A stretch of DNA of 50,336 bases from Sphingopyxis sp. (GCA_030145715.1 JAIXHQ010000021.1:1-50336); one strand, 5' to 3'; shown: positions 1-7,968, counted from the first letter of the stretch. Program-made: numbers and translations. The notes: generated from the letters alone by a model not told the origin.

Positions 1-164
1 CGCACCGCCGATACGCGCTGCCACGGCCGGCAGCCGCCCCGGCGCGGCGGGGGTCTGCGGTCCGGCCTGGGCGGCGGCGCGGGGGCGGGCGGGGGCGCGG
101 CCGCCGCCGGCGGCGTCTCTGCCGTTGAAGGATCGGTCGGGTTGATGCTATTCACTGGTGCCAT
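1..164 (-). other. Possible 5' end of a divergent proline-rich gene
   Basis: The minus strand stays open from an ATG at 164-162 (GTG alternative at 155-153) to the left edge. It would encode a short Ala/Pro-rich stretch followed by basic residues, as in cytoplasmic tails ahead of a membrane anchor. The ATG would overlap the ATG of the plus-strand hydrolase in a CATG palindrome, with no good ribosome site. The region is so GC-rich that several frames are open by chance. No protein family is recognised; this may simply be intergenic DNA. Confidence 0.2.
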
Positions 165-1293
165 GATCCAGAAAAAACGGCTGCTGGCAAGTGCCGCTCT
201 CGCCATGCTGGGCGCCTGGTCGCTTGGCCAGGCCGCCGGACAGGGGGCGATGGCGCCCGCTTCGCCCGCGCCGAAATTCGGCGCTTCGCCCGCCGCGCGA
301 TCGGCTCTGCCCGCCGCGATCAGGGGACGCGCCGATGCGCTGTTCACGGACGCCGACGATGTCGGGCAAACGCGCGCGCTGCTGATCCTGCGCGACGGCG
401 ATCTTGTCTATGAACGCTATGGCGCGGGCTTCGGTCCTGAATCAAAGCTGATTAGCTGGTCGATGGCCAAAAGCATCACCGCGGTCCTGACGGGCTTCCT
501 CGTTGCCGATGGCCAATTGTCGCTCGACGGACCCGCGCCGGTCGACGCGTGGCAGCGCAGCGGCGATCCGCGCGGTGCCATCACGCTGCGCAACCTGTTG
601 CATATGTCGTCGGGGCTGGACCATGTCGAAAACGGCGACCCGATCTGGCAGGGCGATACCGTCGCGATGCTGTTCGGCAACGGCGCGAGCGACATGGCGG
701 CTTTTGCCGAGGCAAAGCCCGCCGCCGCCCAGCCGGATGAGGTTTTCAACTATAGTTCGGCCACCAGCGTCATCCTGGCCGATATCATCGCCGACACGCT
801 GACGCCGTCGCAAAACCCCGACGCCCGGCGCGATGCGATGCGCGATTTCATCGGGGGGCGGCTGATCGAACCGCTTGGCATGACCAGCCTGACGCCCGAG
901 TTCGACGAGAGGGGCACGATGATCGGCGGATCGATCATGCATGCAACAGCGCGCGACTATGCGAAATTTGGCGAGTTTCTGCGCAATCGCGGTGTCGTCA
1001 ACGGCCAGCGGTTGCTGCCCGAAACCTGGATGAAATTCATGCTGACGCCGTCAAAGGCCGATGGCGGTTATGGCGGGCATATCTGGCTCAACCGGCGGCG
1101 GCCCCCGGGCGCGTCCCCCGCGCTCTGGCCCGATCGCGGTCCCAATGACCTGTTCGCCTGTATCGGCCATCAGGGGCAATATATCATCGTGTCGCCGTCG
1201 CAGCGCCTGACGATCGTCCGCCTGGGCATCACCACCGACGACCAGTTTCCCGAACTGCGCCGCCATCTGGCGGACCTGACCGCCGCTTTATGA
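163..1293 (+). CDS. Secreted serine hydrolase, beta-lactamase/PBP-like fold
   Basis: The 376-residue protein has a basic N-terminus and hydrophobic core typical of a Sec signal peptide (about residues 1-25, ending in an Ala-Gly-rich stretch). The mature part has the class C beta-lactamase/transpeptidase-like layout: SMAK at 100-103 as the SxxK nucleophile motif, YSS at 197-199 as the YxN-type motif, and HQG at 336-338 in place of KTG. Such proteins include esterases, D-amino peptidases and carboxypeptidases; the exact substrate cannot be told. The ATG at 163 is preferred because it gives a clean signal peptide; TTG at 142 and ATG at 145 are alternatives. It stands alone, with a terminator just downstream. 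Confidence 0.85.
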   Translation: MIQKKRLLASAALAMLGAWSLGQAAGQGAMAPASPAPKFGASPAARSALPAAIRGRADALFTDADDVGQTRALLILRDGDLVYERYGAGFGPESKLISWSMAKSITAVLTGFLVADGQLSLDGPAPVDAWQRSGDPRGAITLRNLLHMSSGLDHVENGDPIWQGDTVAMLFGNGASDMAAFAEAKPAAAQPDEVFNYSSATSVILADIIADTLTPSQNPDARRDAMRDFIGGRLIEPLGMTSLTPEFDERGTMIGGSIMHATARDYAKFGEFLRNRGVVNGQRLLPETWMKFMLTPSKADGGYGGHIWLNRRRPPGASPALWPDRGPNDLFACIGHQGQYIIVSPSQRLTIVRLGITTDDQFPELRRHLADLTAAL

Positions 1294-1329
1294 CGCGGGA
1301 TTAGGGGCCACGGCCGCTACAAAAGAAAA

Positions 1330-1358
1330 GGGCCGCATTTCCATTGGAAACGCGGCCC
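1330..1358. terminator. Bidirectional intrinsic terminator (serine hydrolase / rplI)
   Basis: GGGCCGC at 1330-1336 pairs with GCGGCCC at 1352-1358. The stem continues inward through TTTCC/GGAAA after one mismatch and closes on a three-base loop. It is preceded by an A-rich run and followed by six T's, so it works as a Rho-independent terminator in both directions. It lies between convergent genes, ending the hydrolase transcript and the rpsF-rpsR-rplI transcript. Confidence 0.9.
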
Positions 1359-1382
1359 TTTTTTGGCGTGTGCCGAAAGCGA

Positions 1383-2012
1383 TCAGGCTTCTTCGGCGTC
1401 GTCCGCAGCCGGAGCTTCCTCGGCGGCGCGGTCCGAAGGCGGGGTGCCTTCTTCGAACTCGTCTTCGCTGTCGGGTTCCAGAGCCGTCGCAACCGCTTCG
1501 GCCTGTTCTTCCTCGAACATCGCGGCGATGACGTCGATGCCCTGCTTTTGCATTTCTGCTTCGTCAGGCGAGCGCGCGACGTTGACGCCGACGGTCACGG
1601 CGACTTCGGGGTGCAGCTTGACCTTGACGTCGACGAGACCGAGCGACTTGATCGGACGTTCGAGTTCGACCATCGACTTGGTCACGCCGGCAACGCCGTC
1701 CTCGGCCAGCGCATCGACGATGTCGCGGACCGAAACCGAACCATAAAGCTGGCCGGTGTTCGACGCCTGACGGATCAGGATGACCTGCTTGCCATCGATG
1801 TCCTTGGCGCGGCCTTCGGCGTCGGTGCGACGCTCGGCATTGTCCGCCTCGATCTTTGAACGATTGGCTTCGAACAGCTTGCGGTTGGCGTCGTTCGCAC
1901 GAAGCGCCTTGTTGTTCGGCAGCAGATAGTTACGGGCAAAGCCGTTCTTGACGGTGACGACATCGCCGATACCGCCCAGTTTCTCGATACGTTCGAGCAG
2001 GATGATTTCCAT
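1383..2012 (-). CDS. rplI: 50S ribosomal protein L9
   Basis: The 209-residue protein starts with the conserved L9 N-domain (MEIILLERIEKLGGIGDVV, then KNGFARNYLLP) that binds 23S rRNA. A long connecting helix and a C-terminal domain follow. The usual L9 is about 150 residues. The last 55 or so here form an Ala/Glu/Asp-rich acidic tail (from about residue 155), which looks disordered and is an add-on to the core protein. It is the last gene of rpsF-rpsR-rplI, 13 bp after rpsR, and is followed by the strong hairpin terminator. Confidence 0.97.
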   Translation of the reverse strand: MEIILLERIEKLGGIGDVVTVKNGFARNYLLPNNKALRANDANRKLFEANRSKIEADNAERRTDAEGRAKDIDGKQVILIRQASNTGQLYGSVSVRDIVDALAEDGVAGVTKSMVELERPIKSLGLVDVKVKLHPEVAVTVGVNVARSPDEAEMQKQGIDVIAAMFEEEQAEAVATALEPDSEDEFEEGTPPSDRAAEEAPAADDAEEA

Positions 2013-2025
2013 GACGCTGCCCTCC

Positions 2026-2250
2026 TTACTTCACAATGTAGGGGAGCAGGCCGATGTGGCGCGAGCGTTTGATCGCCTTTGCCAGCTCACGCTGCTTCTT
2101 GGTGGACACCGCGGTGATCCGCGACGGGACGATCTTGCCACGCTCCGACAGGTAACCCTGGAGCAGACGGACGTCCTTGTAATCGATGACCGGTGCGTCC
2201 TTCTGGCTGAAGGGGCAGGTCTTGCGGCGGCGGAAAAAGGGTCGTGCCAT
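2026..2250 (-). CDS. rpsR: 30S ribosomal protein S18
   Basis: This 74-residue basic protein has the S18 hallmarks: an N-terminal ARPFFRRRK patch, CPF, then the [21 protein letters not shown] core and the [22 protein letters not shown]-terminal block. S18 pairs with S6 on the platform of the small subunit. It lies 11 bp after rpsF, which keeps the two partners co-translated. Confidence 0.98.
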   Translation of the reverse strand: MARPFFRRRKTCPFSQKDAPVIDYKDVRLLQGYLSERGKIVPSRITAVSTKKQRELAKAIKRSRHIGLLPYIVK

Positions 2251-2261
2251 TGTGCTGTTCC

Positions 2262-2627
2262 TTATTCTTCGCCGTCGCGGTCACGGCCACGGCCGCCGCG
2301 GCGTTCCTGCTTGCGCATCATCACCGACGGACCCTTTTCGAGTTCGTCGACCTTGATGGTGAGCCAGCGGATGATGTCTTCGTTGATCGCAGCCTGGCGC
2401 TCGATCTCTGCGATCGCTTCGCCCGACACTTCGGCCGACAGCATCACATAATGACCCTTGCGGTTCTTTTGAATCTTGTAGGCGAGCTGCTTGAGGCCCC
2501 AGGTCTCGGTCTTGTGGACCGTGCCCTTATATTCGCCGATGACGTTGGTGACGGTTTCCGCCAGCGCATCGACCTGAGCCTGGCTCAGGTCCTGACGCGC
2601 GATAAAGACATGCTCGTAAAACGGCAT
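2262..2627 (-). CDS. rpsF: 30S ribosomal protein S6
   Basis: The 121-residue protein begins [20 protein letters not shown], the typical S6 alpha/beta sandwich start. It contains KLAYKI-like and HYVM motifs around residues 46-63 and ends in an Arg/Gly/Asp-rich tail. S6 dimerises with S18 in ribosome assembly and, in many bacteria, the S6:S18 complex binds its own mRNA leader. An AGGAAG ribosome site lies just upstream, and a perfect hairpin (2658-2680) sits in the leader. It is first in the rpsF-rpsR-rplI operon. Confidence 0.97.
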   Translation of the reverse strand: MPFYEHVFIARQDLSQAQVDALAETVTNVIGEYKGTVHKTETWGLKQLAYKIQKNRKGHYVMLSAEVSGEAIAEIERQAAINEDIIRWLTIKVDELEKGPSVMMRKQERRGGRGRDRDGEE

Positions 2628-2657
2628 GGTGCGCTTCCTTCGATTTGGCCGATCGCT

Positions 2658-2680
2658 GGTTTTGCGCCAATCGCAAAACC
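2658..2680 (-). promoter_or_regulatory. Leader hairpin upstream of rpsF
   Basis: Nine-base arms GGTTTTGCG (2658-2666) and CGCAAAACC (2672-2680) are perfectly complementary around a five-base loop, about 30 bases before the rpsF start. Read on the minus strand, short flanking GCCG/CGGC segments could close an outer helix around an asymmetric internal loop. This placement is where an S6:S18-binding autoregulatory leader is expected. I do not see a clear CCG in the expected internal loop, so the assignment is inference. It has no T-tract and is not a terminator. Confidence 0.5.
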
Positions 2681-2722
2681 CCTCCGGCTGTCGTCCGGCT
2701 TTGCGAACTGATGCAAAGCAAA

Positions 2723-2751
2723 CGGGGCGAACGGCACAAGGCCTCGCCCCG
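2723..2751 (-). terminator. Probable terminator of the MurC-like gene
   Basis: CGGGGCGA (2723-2730) pairs with TCGCCCCG (2744-2751), with a further inner GGC/GCC pairing. On the minus strand the stem lies 34 bases past the stop codon of the MurC-like ligase and is followed by a T-rich TTTGCTTTG stretch. It would separate that gene from the rpsF operon downstream on the same strand. Confidence 0.55.
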
Positions 2752-2785
2752 AATGAGCGCGCCTATACAGATTCGCGGGCCGAAA

Positions 2786-4174
2786 TCAAGCGCGGAGCGC
2801 CAGTTTTTCCAGCAGTTCGCGCCCAAATTCGGTCAGCGTGTCGTCGCGCGCGCCAAGGATCAGGATGCGGTCGCCCGCCTTCGCTTCGTCCAGCATCGCC
2901 GCGCCGCAATGGGCGCGTGTCGTCAGATGGGCCGCATCGCCGCCGCCCGCCACGATGTCGGCGACCAGCGCCTCGCTGCCGATACTGCGGTCGACGGTGC
3001 CGCCGAAATAGACGGGGTCGCATATATAGAGCCTGTCGCCATCGCGCATTCCGGTGGCGAAGCTGGTGGCGAGTTCCTGGCCCATCTGGCGCAGCGGGCC
3101 ATAGCCATGCGGCTGAAAAAAGATCAGCGCGCGACCGGGCAGTTCGGCGACGGCGGCCAGCGTCGCGGCCACCTTGTCAGGATTGTGCGCGAAATCGTCG
3201 ATGACGGTGACGCCGCCGGCCTGGCCCAAAACCTCGTACCGACGGGCAAGTCCCGCGAAATCGGCCAGTGCCGCGACCGACTGGGCGACCGGAATGTTGA
3301 TCGCCCGCGCGGCGGCGATCGCCGCCAGCGCGTTCGCCGCATTGTGCCGACCGGGCATCCGCAACCGGACGTCATGGCGGTCGGCGGCGAAGCTGACGGC
3401 AAAGCGGCAACCATCCGGCAACGCCTCGAAATCGCTGCCGCGCATCGCCGCGCCCTCACCAAAGCCGAAGCGCAGGTTATTTTCGGGGTTGAACAAGGGG
3501 GCGGATTCGGGGTCGTCGGCATTGACGACCGCGATGCGCGCCTTTGCGGTGAAATCGCCGAACAATTGGTGCAGTTCGGACAGGCTTTTATGGTCGAGGC
3601 TGATGTTCGTGACGACCGCGACATCGGGTTGGTAAAGCGCGATCGATCCGTCGCTTTCGTCGACCTCGCTGACATAGGTGGCGGTATCGCCCACCAGCGC
3701 GCTGGCAAAGGGCATTTCGTCGTCGGAGAAATTGCGCATCACCGCGCCGTTCATCACCGTCGGTTTGCGGCCGACGCTTTCGAGGATCCAGCCGATCATG
3801 CCGGTGACGGTCGATTTGCCGCTGGTGCCGCCGACGCCGATCGCCTGCTCCGCCGTGTTGAACAGCGCGGCGTTGAGTTCGGCGCGGGTCATGCGCGCAA
3901 GGCCAAGCGCATTGGCGGCGGCGACATCGGGTACGCTATCCTCGATCGCCGCCGACGCGACCAGAATCTGCCCCGCCTGTGGCCCGCTTCCGTCCTGTGG
4001 TGAAAAGGCGATCCCCTGGCGTTCGAGCCAGGCGAATTTTTCAGGCGTCCGCCCCTGGTCGCGGCTGCGATCCGAACCCGAGACGGCGGCGCCGCGCGCC
4101 GCGACGATCATCGCGAGCGGCAACATACCCGACCCGCCGATGCCGCAGAAGAAATAGGATTTATTTTCGGCCAT
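2786..4174 (-). CDS. MurC/Mpl-like Mur ligase family protein
   Basis: The 462-residue protein has the three-domain MurC architecture: an N-terminal UDP-binding Rossmann domain (FFCGIGGSGM at 8-17), an ATP-binding central domain with P-loop GTSGKST at 116-122, the SEVDESDGS metal/ATP motif, HNAANALAA, and a C-terminal ligase domain with DDFAHNPDK. It is not the dcw murC, which is also present (22149-23582) with the canonical GTHGKTTT. The change to GTSGKST and the position beside an LD-carboxypeptidase suggest a recycling role like Mpl (joining recovered tripeptide to UDP-MurNAc). It could instead ligate another amino acid or peptide. The start at 4174 (MAENKSYF) fits the family; longer upstream starts would run into the divergent leader. 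Confidence 0.85.
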   Translation of the reverse strand: MAENKSYFFCGIGGSGMLPLAMIVAARGAAVSGSDRSRDQGRTPEKFAWLERQGIAFSPQDGSGPQAGQILVASAAIEDSVPDVAAANALGLARMTRAELNAALFNTAEQAIGVGGTSGKSTVTGMIGWILESVGRKPTVMNGAVMRNFSDDEMPFASALVGDTATYVSEVDESDGSIALYQPDVAVVTNISLDHKSLSELHQLFGDFTAKARIAVVNADDPESAPLFNPENNLRFGFGEGAAMRGSDFEALPDGCRFAVSFAADRHDVRLRMPGRHNAANALAAIAAARAINIPVAQSVAALADFAGLARRYEVLGQAGGVTVIDDFAHNPDKVAATLAAVAELPGRALIFFQPHGYGPLRQMGQELATSFATGMRDGDRLYICDPVYFGGTVDRSIGSEALVADIVAGGGDAAHLTTRAHCGAAMLDEAKAGDRILILGARDDTLTEFGRELLEKLALRA

Positions 4175-4278
4175 GGCGGCGCGATATGGCCTTGGCGAAG
4201 GGTTTGCAAATACAAGACGCGCCATTCCTTCATCGTCACCCCGGCGCAGGCCCGGAATGGCGGACAAGAAAGATTGCA

Positions 4279-5106
4279 ATGCGTATAGGAATCGTCGCCC
4301 CCTCCACCCCGATCCTGCCTGACGATGCAGAGGCGGTGCGCGCGTTGGTCAGCCTTGGCTATCCGGACGTCGAACTGGTGTTCGACCCGCAATGTTTCGC
4401 GACTCATGGGCATTTCGCGGGCGAGGATGGGCATCGTTTCGCCGCGATCGTCGACATGGCCAACCGTCCGGACGTCGATGCCATCTGGTTCGCGCGCGGC
4501 GGTTATGGCGCCTGCCGGATCGCGGAGGATGCGGTCGCCGCGATGACGCATGTGGCGCGCGGCAAGGCGTTTCTTGGATATTCCGACCAGGGGAATCTGC
4601 TCGGTGCGCTTTACCGCGATGGGTTCGACCATGTCGCGCACGGCCCGATGGTGGCCGATATTCGCCGGGAGGGCGGCGATGCGGCGGTTCTTCGCGCGCT
4701 CGACTGGCTGGTCGCCCGCGATCCGGCGGCGTGTGAAAGCGGCCTTCAGCATGGTGCGCGCCACGCGGCGTTCAACCTGATGACGCTGTCGATGATGCTC
4801 GGCACCCCGCTGGAACCCGATCTTTCGGGTCATGTGCTGCTGGTCGAAGAGGTGAGCGAATATCTCTATGCCTTTGACCGCGCCTTTTTTCATGTCGCGA
4901 GCTATCTGGCGCCGCGCGGGCTGGCGGGCATCCGCCTGGGCCGGGTCAGCGACATTCCCGAAAACGACCGCCCCTTTGGCATGGAGGCCGAAGAGATCGC
5001 GCAGCAATGGTGCGCGCGCACCGGCATCGCCTGGCTGGGTCGGGCGGACATCGGCCATGATGCGGCGAACAAGGTCGTGCCCTTCGGCTTGCATCGCGCA
5101 GGGTGA
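4279..5106 (+). CDS. ldcA: LD-carboxypeptidase (peptidase family S66)
   Basis: The 275-residue cytoplasmic protein (no signal peptide) begins MRIGIVAPS, as S66 enzymes do. It shows FARGGYGACR (72-80), the nucleophile in GYSD (Ser102), an acidic catalytic residue at Glu190 in the VEEVSE segment, and the final His260 in IGHDAANKVVPFG, completing a Ser-Glu-His set. LdcA removes the terminal D-Ala from murein tetrapeptides, giving the tripeptide that Mpl re-uses. It is divergent from the MurC-like ligase with 104 bp between starts, so both may share a control region. It lies 45 bp ahead of fabD. Confidence 0.92.
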   Translation: MRIGIVAPSTPILPDDAEAVRALVSLGYPDVELVFDPQCFATHGHFAGEDGHRFAAIVDMANRPDVDAIWFARGGYGACRIAEDAVAAMTHVARGKAFLGYSDQGNLLGALYRDGFDHVAHGPMVADIRREGGDAAVLRALDWLVARDPAACESGLQHGARHAAFNLMTLSMMLGTPLEPDLSGHVLLVEEVSEYLYAFDRAFFHVASYLAPRGLAGIRLGRVSDIPENDRPFGMEAEEIAQQWCARTGIAWLGRADIGHDAANKVVPFGLHRAG

Positions 5107-5151
5107 AGGAATAGGCGCGGGCCCATTCACGAAATCATCAGGGGACGCAAT

Positions 5152-6090
5152 ATGCGCGCATTCATCTTTCCGGGTCAGGGCAGCCAGGCGGTCGGCATGG
5201 GCAAGGCGCTTGCCGATGCCTCAACGGTCGCGCGCGAGGTGTTTCAGGAGGTCGACGACGCGCTGGAGCAAAAGCTGTTCCAATTGATGAGCGAGGGTCC
5301 GGCGGAGGACCTGATGCTTACCGAAAATGCCCAGCCGGCGATCATGGCGAACGCCGTCGCGACGCTGCGCGTGCTGGAAAAGGAAGGCGGCGTGACGCTG
5401 TCGGCCAAGGCCGATTATGTCGCGGGCCACAGCCTGGGCGAATATAGTGCGCTTTGCGCCGCCGGGGCATTCGACCTGGCGACCACCGCCCGCCTTCTCA
5501 AGACGCGCGGGCAGGCGATGCAGGCGGCGGTTCCGGTCGGCGTGGGCGCGATGGCCGCCCTGATCGGCGCCGACATCGAATCCGCGCAAAAGCTGGCGGA
5601 TGCGGCGGCGGAGGGCGAGGTCTGCACCGTCGCCAACGACAATGACCCGACGCAGGTGGTGATTTCCGGCCACAAGGGGGCGATCGAACGCGCGGTCGCG
5701 CTGGTCAAGGATTATGGCATCAAGCGCGGCGTGCTGTTGCCCGTGTCGGCGCCGTTCCATTGCCCGTTGATGCAGCCCGCCGCCGACGCGATGGCCGAGG
5801 CGCTGGGCGCCAACCCGCCCTCCGCGCCGTTCGTGCCGGTCGTCGCCAATGTCACCGCCGGTCCGGTCAGCGACGCCGACACGATCCGCGACCTGCTGGT
5901 CGAGCAGGTGACCGGCCGCGTGCGCTGGCGCGAAAGCATCGGTGCGATGGAGGCTATCGGCGTCGGGCAGTTCGTCGAATTCGGCGGCAAGGTCCTGTCG
6001 CCCATGGTCAAGCGCAGCGCGAGCGAAGAGGTCGAGACGATCAGCGTGATGTCGATGGATGACATCGAAGCCCTGCTCAAGACGTTTTAA
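5152..6090 (+). CDS. fabD: Malonyl-CoA:ACP transacylase
   Basis: The 312-residue protein has FPGQGSQ at 6-12, the catalytic GHSLGEYSA with Ser94, and the conserved His203 in SAPFHCPLM. It loads malonyl groups onto acyl carrier protein for fatty acid elongation. An AGGGGAC ribosome site precedes the ATG. In related bacteria fabG follows directly; here a GxxExxY gene with flanking inverted repeats lies between them. Confidence 0.97.
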   Translation: MRAFIFPGQGSQAVGMGKALADASTVAREVFQEVDDALEQKLFQLMSEGPAEDLMLTENAQPAIMANAVATLRVLEKEGGVTLSAKADYVAGHSLGEYSALCAAGAFDLATTARLLKTRGQAMQAAVPVGVGAMAALIGADIESAQKLADAAAEGEVCTVANDNDPTQVVISGHKGAIERAVALVKDYGIKRGVLLPVSAPFHCPLMQPAADAMAEALGANPPSAPFVPVVANVTAGPVSDADTIRDLLVEQVTGRVRWRESIGAMEAIGVGQFVEFGGKVLSPMVKRSASEEVETISVMSMDDIEALLKTF

Positions 6091-6093
6091 CCT

Positions 6094-6122
6094 ATTCGCG
6101 CAGAGGCGCAGAGATCGCAAAG
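6094..6122 (+). repeat. Left inverted repeat flanking the GxxExxY gene
   Basis: Beginning four bases after the fabD stop, a TTCGCGCAGAGGCGCAGAG-type repeat matches the reverse complement of 6512-6542 at 25 of 28 positions from 6095. It runs almost to the start codon of the GxxExxY gene. Such arms, rich in GCGCAGAG, look like the ends of a small insertion unit. Confidence 0.75.
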
Positions 6123-6125
6123 ACC

Positions 6126-6581
6126 ATGACGCAGCATATCGACCAGATTTCGCATGACGTAATTGGCGTTGCGATGCGACTTCACAGCGAAATTGGGCCA
6201 GGGCTATTGGAGAGTGTTTACGAAACTCTCTTGGCCGGACGTTTAGCCAAAATGGGATATAGGGTCGATCGGCAGCAGCCGATCGACATCGTCTTTGACG
6301 AGATTGAGTTTGCGGCAGTTGCCCGCGTCGATCTTTTGATCGACAGGCGGCTTGTCGTTGAAATCAAATCGACGGAAAGCCTCCACCCGATCCACTCGAA
6401 ACAGGTCCTCACCTATCTCAAGCTTCTTCGTCTGCCGGTTGGCTTGGTCATCAACTTTGGCGAGCCGACGCTGAAACAAGGCATTCGTCGTCTGGTTAAC
6501 AACCATGAAGACTCTGCGTTCTCTGCGCCTTTGCGCGAAAATTATTCTACCCCCATATCCGACGACCGGATTCAAAAATAA
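6126..6581 (+). CDS. GxxExxY family protein, PD-(D/E)XK nuclease-like
   Basis: This 151-residue protein carries the family signature GLLESVY (Gly26, Glu29, Tyr32). A PD-(D/E)XK-like core follows: Asp69, then EIKS with Glu79 and Lys81, and QVLTYL (Gln93) in the next helix. The fold points to a nuclease or nucleic-acid-binding role, but the family's function is not established to my knowledge. The last 20 or so residues are encoded by the right inverted repeat (SAFSAPLREN), so the repeat is part of the coding sequence. Base composition is visibly less GC-rich than the neighbours. It separates fabD from fabG, which suggests insertion into an operon. Confidence 0.85.
   Translation: MTQHIDQISHDVIGVAMRLHSEIGPGLLESVYETLLAGRLAKMGYRVDRQQPIDIVFDEIEFAAVARVDLLIDRRLVVEIKSTESLHPIHSKQVLTYLKLLRLPVGLVINFGEPTLKQGIRRLVNNHEDSAFSAPLRENYSTPISDDRIQK
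6512..6542 (+). repeat. Right inverted repeat inside the 3' end of the GxxExxY gene
   Basis: CTCTGCGTTCTCTGCGCCT followed by TTGCGCGAAAAT is the inverted copy of the 6094-6122 repeat, with three mismatches in 28. It encodes residues 129-139 of the GxxExxY protein. The span between outer repeat edges is about 450 bp. Confidence 0.75.
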
Positions 6582-6591
6582 GGAATGAGCT

Positions 6592-7332
6592 ATGTTCGAT
6601 CTTACCGGCATGACTGCCCTCGTCACCGGCGCTTCGGGCGGTATTGGTTCGGCCATTGCACAGGCGCTGGCCGCACAGGGCGCGCGGATTGCGGTGTCGG
6701 GGTCCAATGCCGACAAGCTGAACGCCTTTCGCGATACGCTGGGCGGTGATCATGTCGCGTTGCCGTGCAACCTTGGCGATGCGGCGGCGGTCGATGCGCT
6801 TGTCCCGGCGGCGCTCGATGCGCTGGGTCAGATCGATATTCTGGTCAACAATGCGGGGGTGACGCGCGATAACCTGATCATGCGGATGAAGGACGATGAA
6901 TGGTCCGACGTCATCCGTATCAACCTGGAGGCCAATTTCCGCCTTGCCCGCGCGGCGGCGAAGCCGATGATGAAGGCGCGTTTCGGCCGCATCATCTCGA
7001 TCACCAGCGTCGTCGGGGCGACGGGTAATCCGGGGCAGGCCAATTATGCGGCGTCAAAGGCCGGCGTAACCGGCATGACCAAGGCGCTGGCCCAGGAATT
7101 GGCAAGCCGGGGCGTCACCGCCAATTGCATCGCGCCGGGCTTTATCGCCACCGCCATGACCGACGATCTGCCCGATGCGCAGAAAGCGGCGCTCAACCAG
7201 CGGATTCCGGCTGGCCGGATGGGCGAGGGGAGCGACATCGCCGCCGCCGTCGTCTATCTTGCGTCAAAGGAAGCCGGCTATGTCACCGGACAGACGTTGC
7301 ATGTGAACGGCGGCATGGCCATGCTGTCCTGA
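6592..7332 (+). CDS. fabG: 3-oxoacyl-ACP reductase
   Basis: The 246-residue short-chain dehydrogenase has TGASGGIG at 12-19 for NADPH binding, NNAG at 86-89, Asn111, and the catalytic Ser139, Tyr152 and Lys156 (YAASK). The VTRDNLIMRMKDDEW segment is typical of FabG. It reduces 3-oxoacyl-ACP in each elongation cycle. A GGAAT-containing ribosome site precedes the ATG. The usual downstream acpP/fabF genes are not in this window. Confidence 0.97.
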   Translation: MFDLTGMTALVTGASGGIGSAIAQALAAQGARIAVSGSNADKLNAFRDTLGGDHVALPCNLGDAAAVDALVPAALDALGQIDILVNNAGVTRDNLIMRMKDDEWSDVIRINLEANFRLARAAAKPMMKARFGRIISITSVVGATGNPGQANYAASKAGVTGMTKALAQELASRGVTANCIAPGFIATAMTDDLPDAQKAALNQRIPAGRMGEGSDIAAAVVYLASKEAGYVTGQTLHVNGGMAMLS

Positions 7333-7360
7333 TAGACGCTTTCAGGGGGGGGGATTGCGT

Positions 7361-7900
7361 ATGTCGAAAGCTTTGATCGCGGCGGCCGGAGCCGCGCTGG
7401 CAGCCCTGTCCGGTGCCGCTTCCGCGCAAGAGGGTGACAAGCTCGATTGCGTGGTCATGTCGGTGGAGCCGGACGTCCGGTCCGCACTGGGGCAGATGAT
7501 GGCGGACGGGGGCAATGATGCCTCGCGCGATGCACTGGTCAAAGAGCTTTCGGTGACCGCCGACGAATGCATGGCGCGGCAGGGCATCGCCGCCGAGCAA
7601 AAAGCGCCCTATTTCGATTACAGCATCGCACGAATTTCGCGCGAATGGCTGGTGAGCGATATTGGCCGGTTGGGCCTGGCAACGTCGATTGTCGATACGG
7701 CGCTGGATTTCGGGCCGGACCGGACCAATCCCGACCTGTCGGGCGCGCTGTCCGAGGCGCAGATCATGGCGATCGTACAGGCCTATATCGACAGCGGCGT
7801 CGACATTGAAAAGATCGACGCCGGGGTGTGGGAAAAGATCGGTGCCTATGCGGCGGCGACGTCGATCTATTGGAACCGGCGCAAGCAGCTTTCTTTTTGA
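7361..7900 (+). CDS. Secreted protein of unknown function
   Basis: The 179-residue protein begins with an Ala-rich signal peptide, probably cut after ASA (residue 22). The rest is a mixed, mostly helical soluble domain with two cysteines (CVV near residue 30 and ECMA near 70) that could form a disulphide in the periplasm. No family is recognised. The ATG at 7361 is chosen over TTG at 7355. A run of nine G's lies just upstream and forms the only purine-rich ribosome site. Confidence 0.7.
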   Translation: MSKALIAAAGAALAALSGAASAQEGDKLDCVVMSVEPDVRSALGQMMADGGNDASRDALVKELSVTADECMARQGIAAEQKAPYFDYSIARISREWLVSDIGRLGLATSIVDTALDFGPDRTNPDLSGALSEAQIMAIVQAYIDSGVDIEKIDAGVWEKIGAYAAATSIYWNRRKQLSF

Positions 7901-7968
7901 AACCGGGCAGGGAATCGCGCGAACGGGAGCGAAGCGGTCTTGCGAGGCCGATGCCGTCGCCCTAGATC

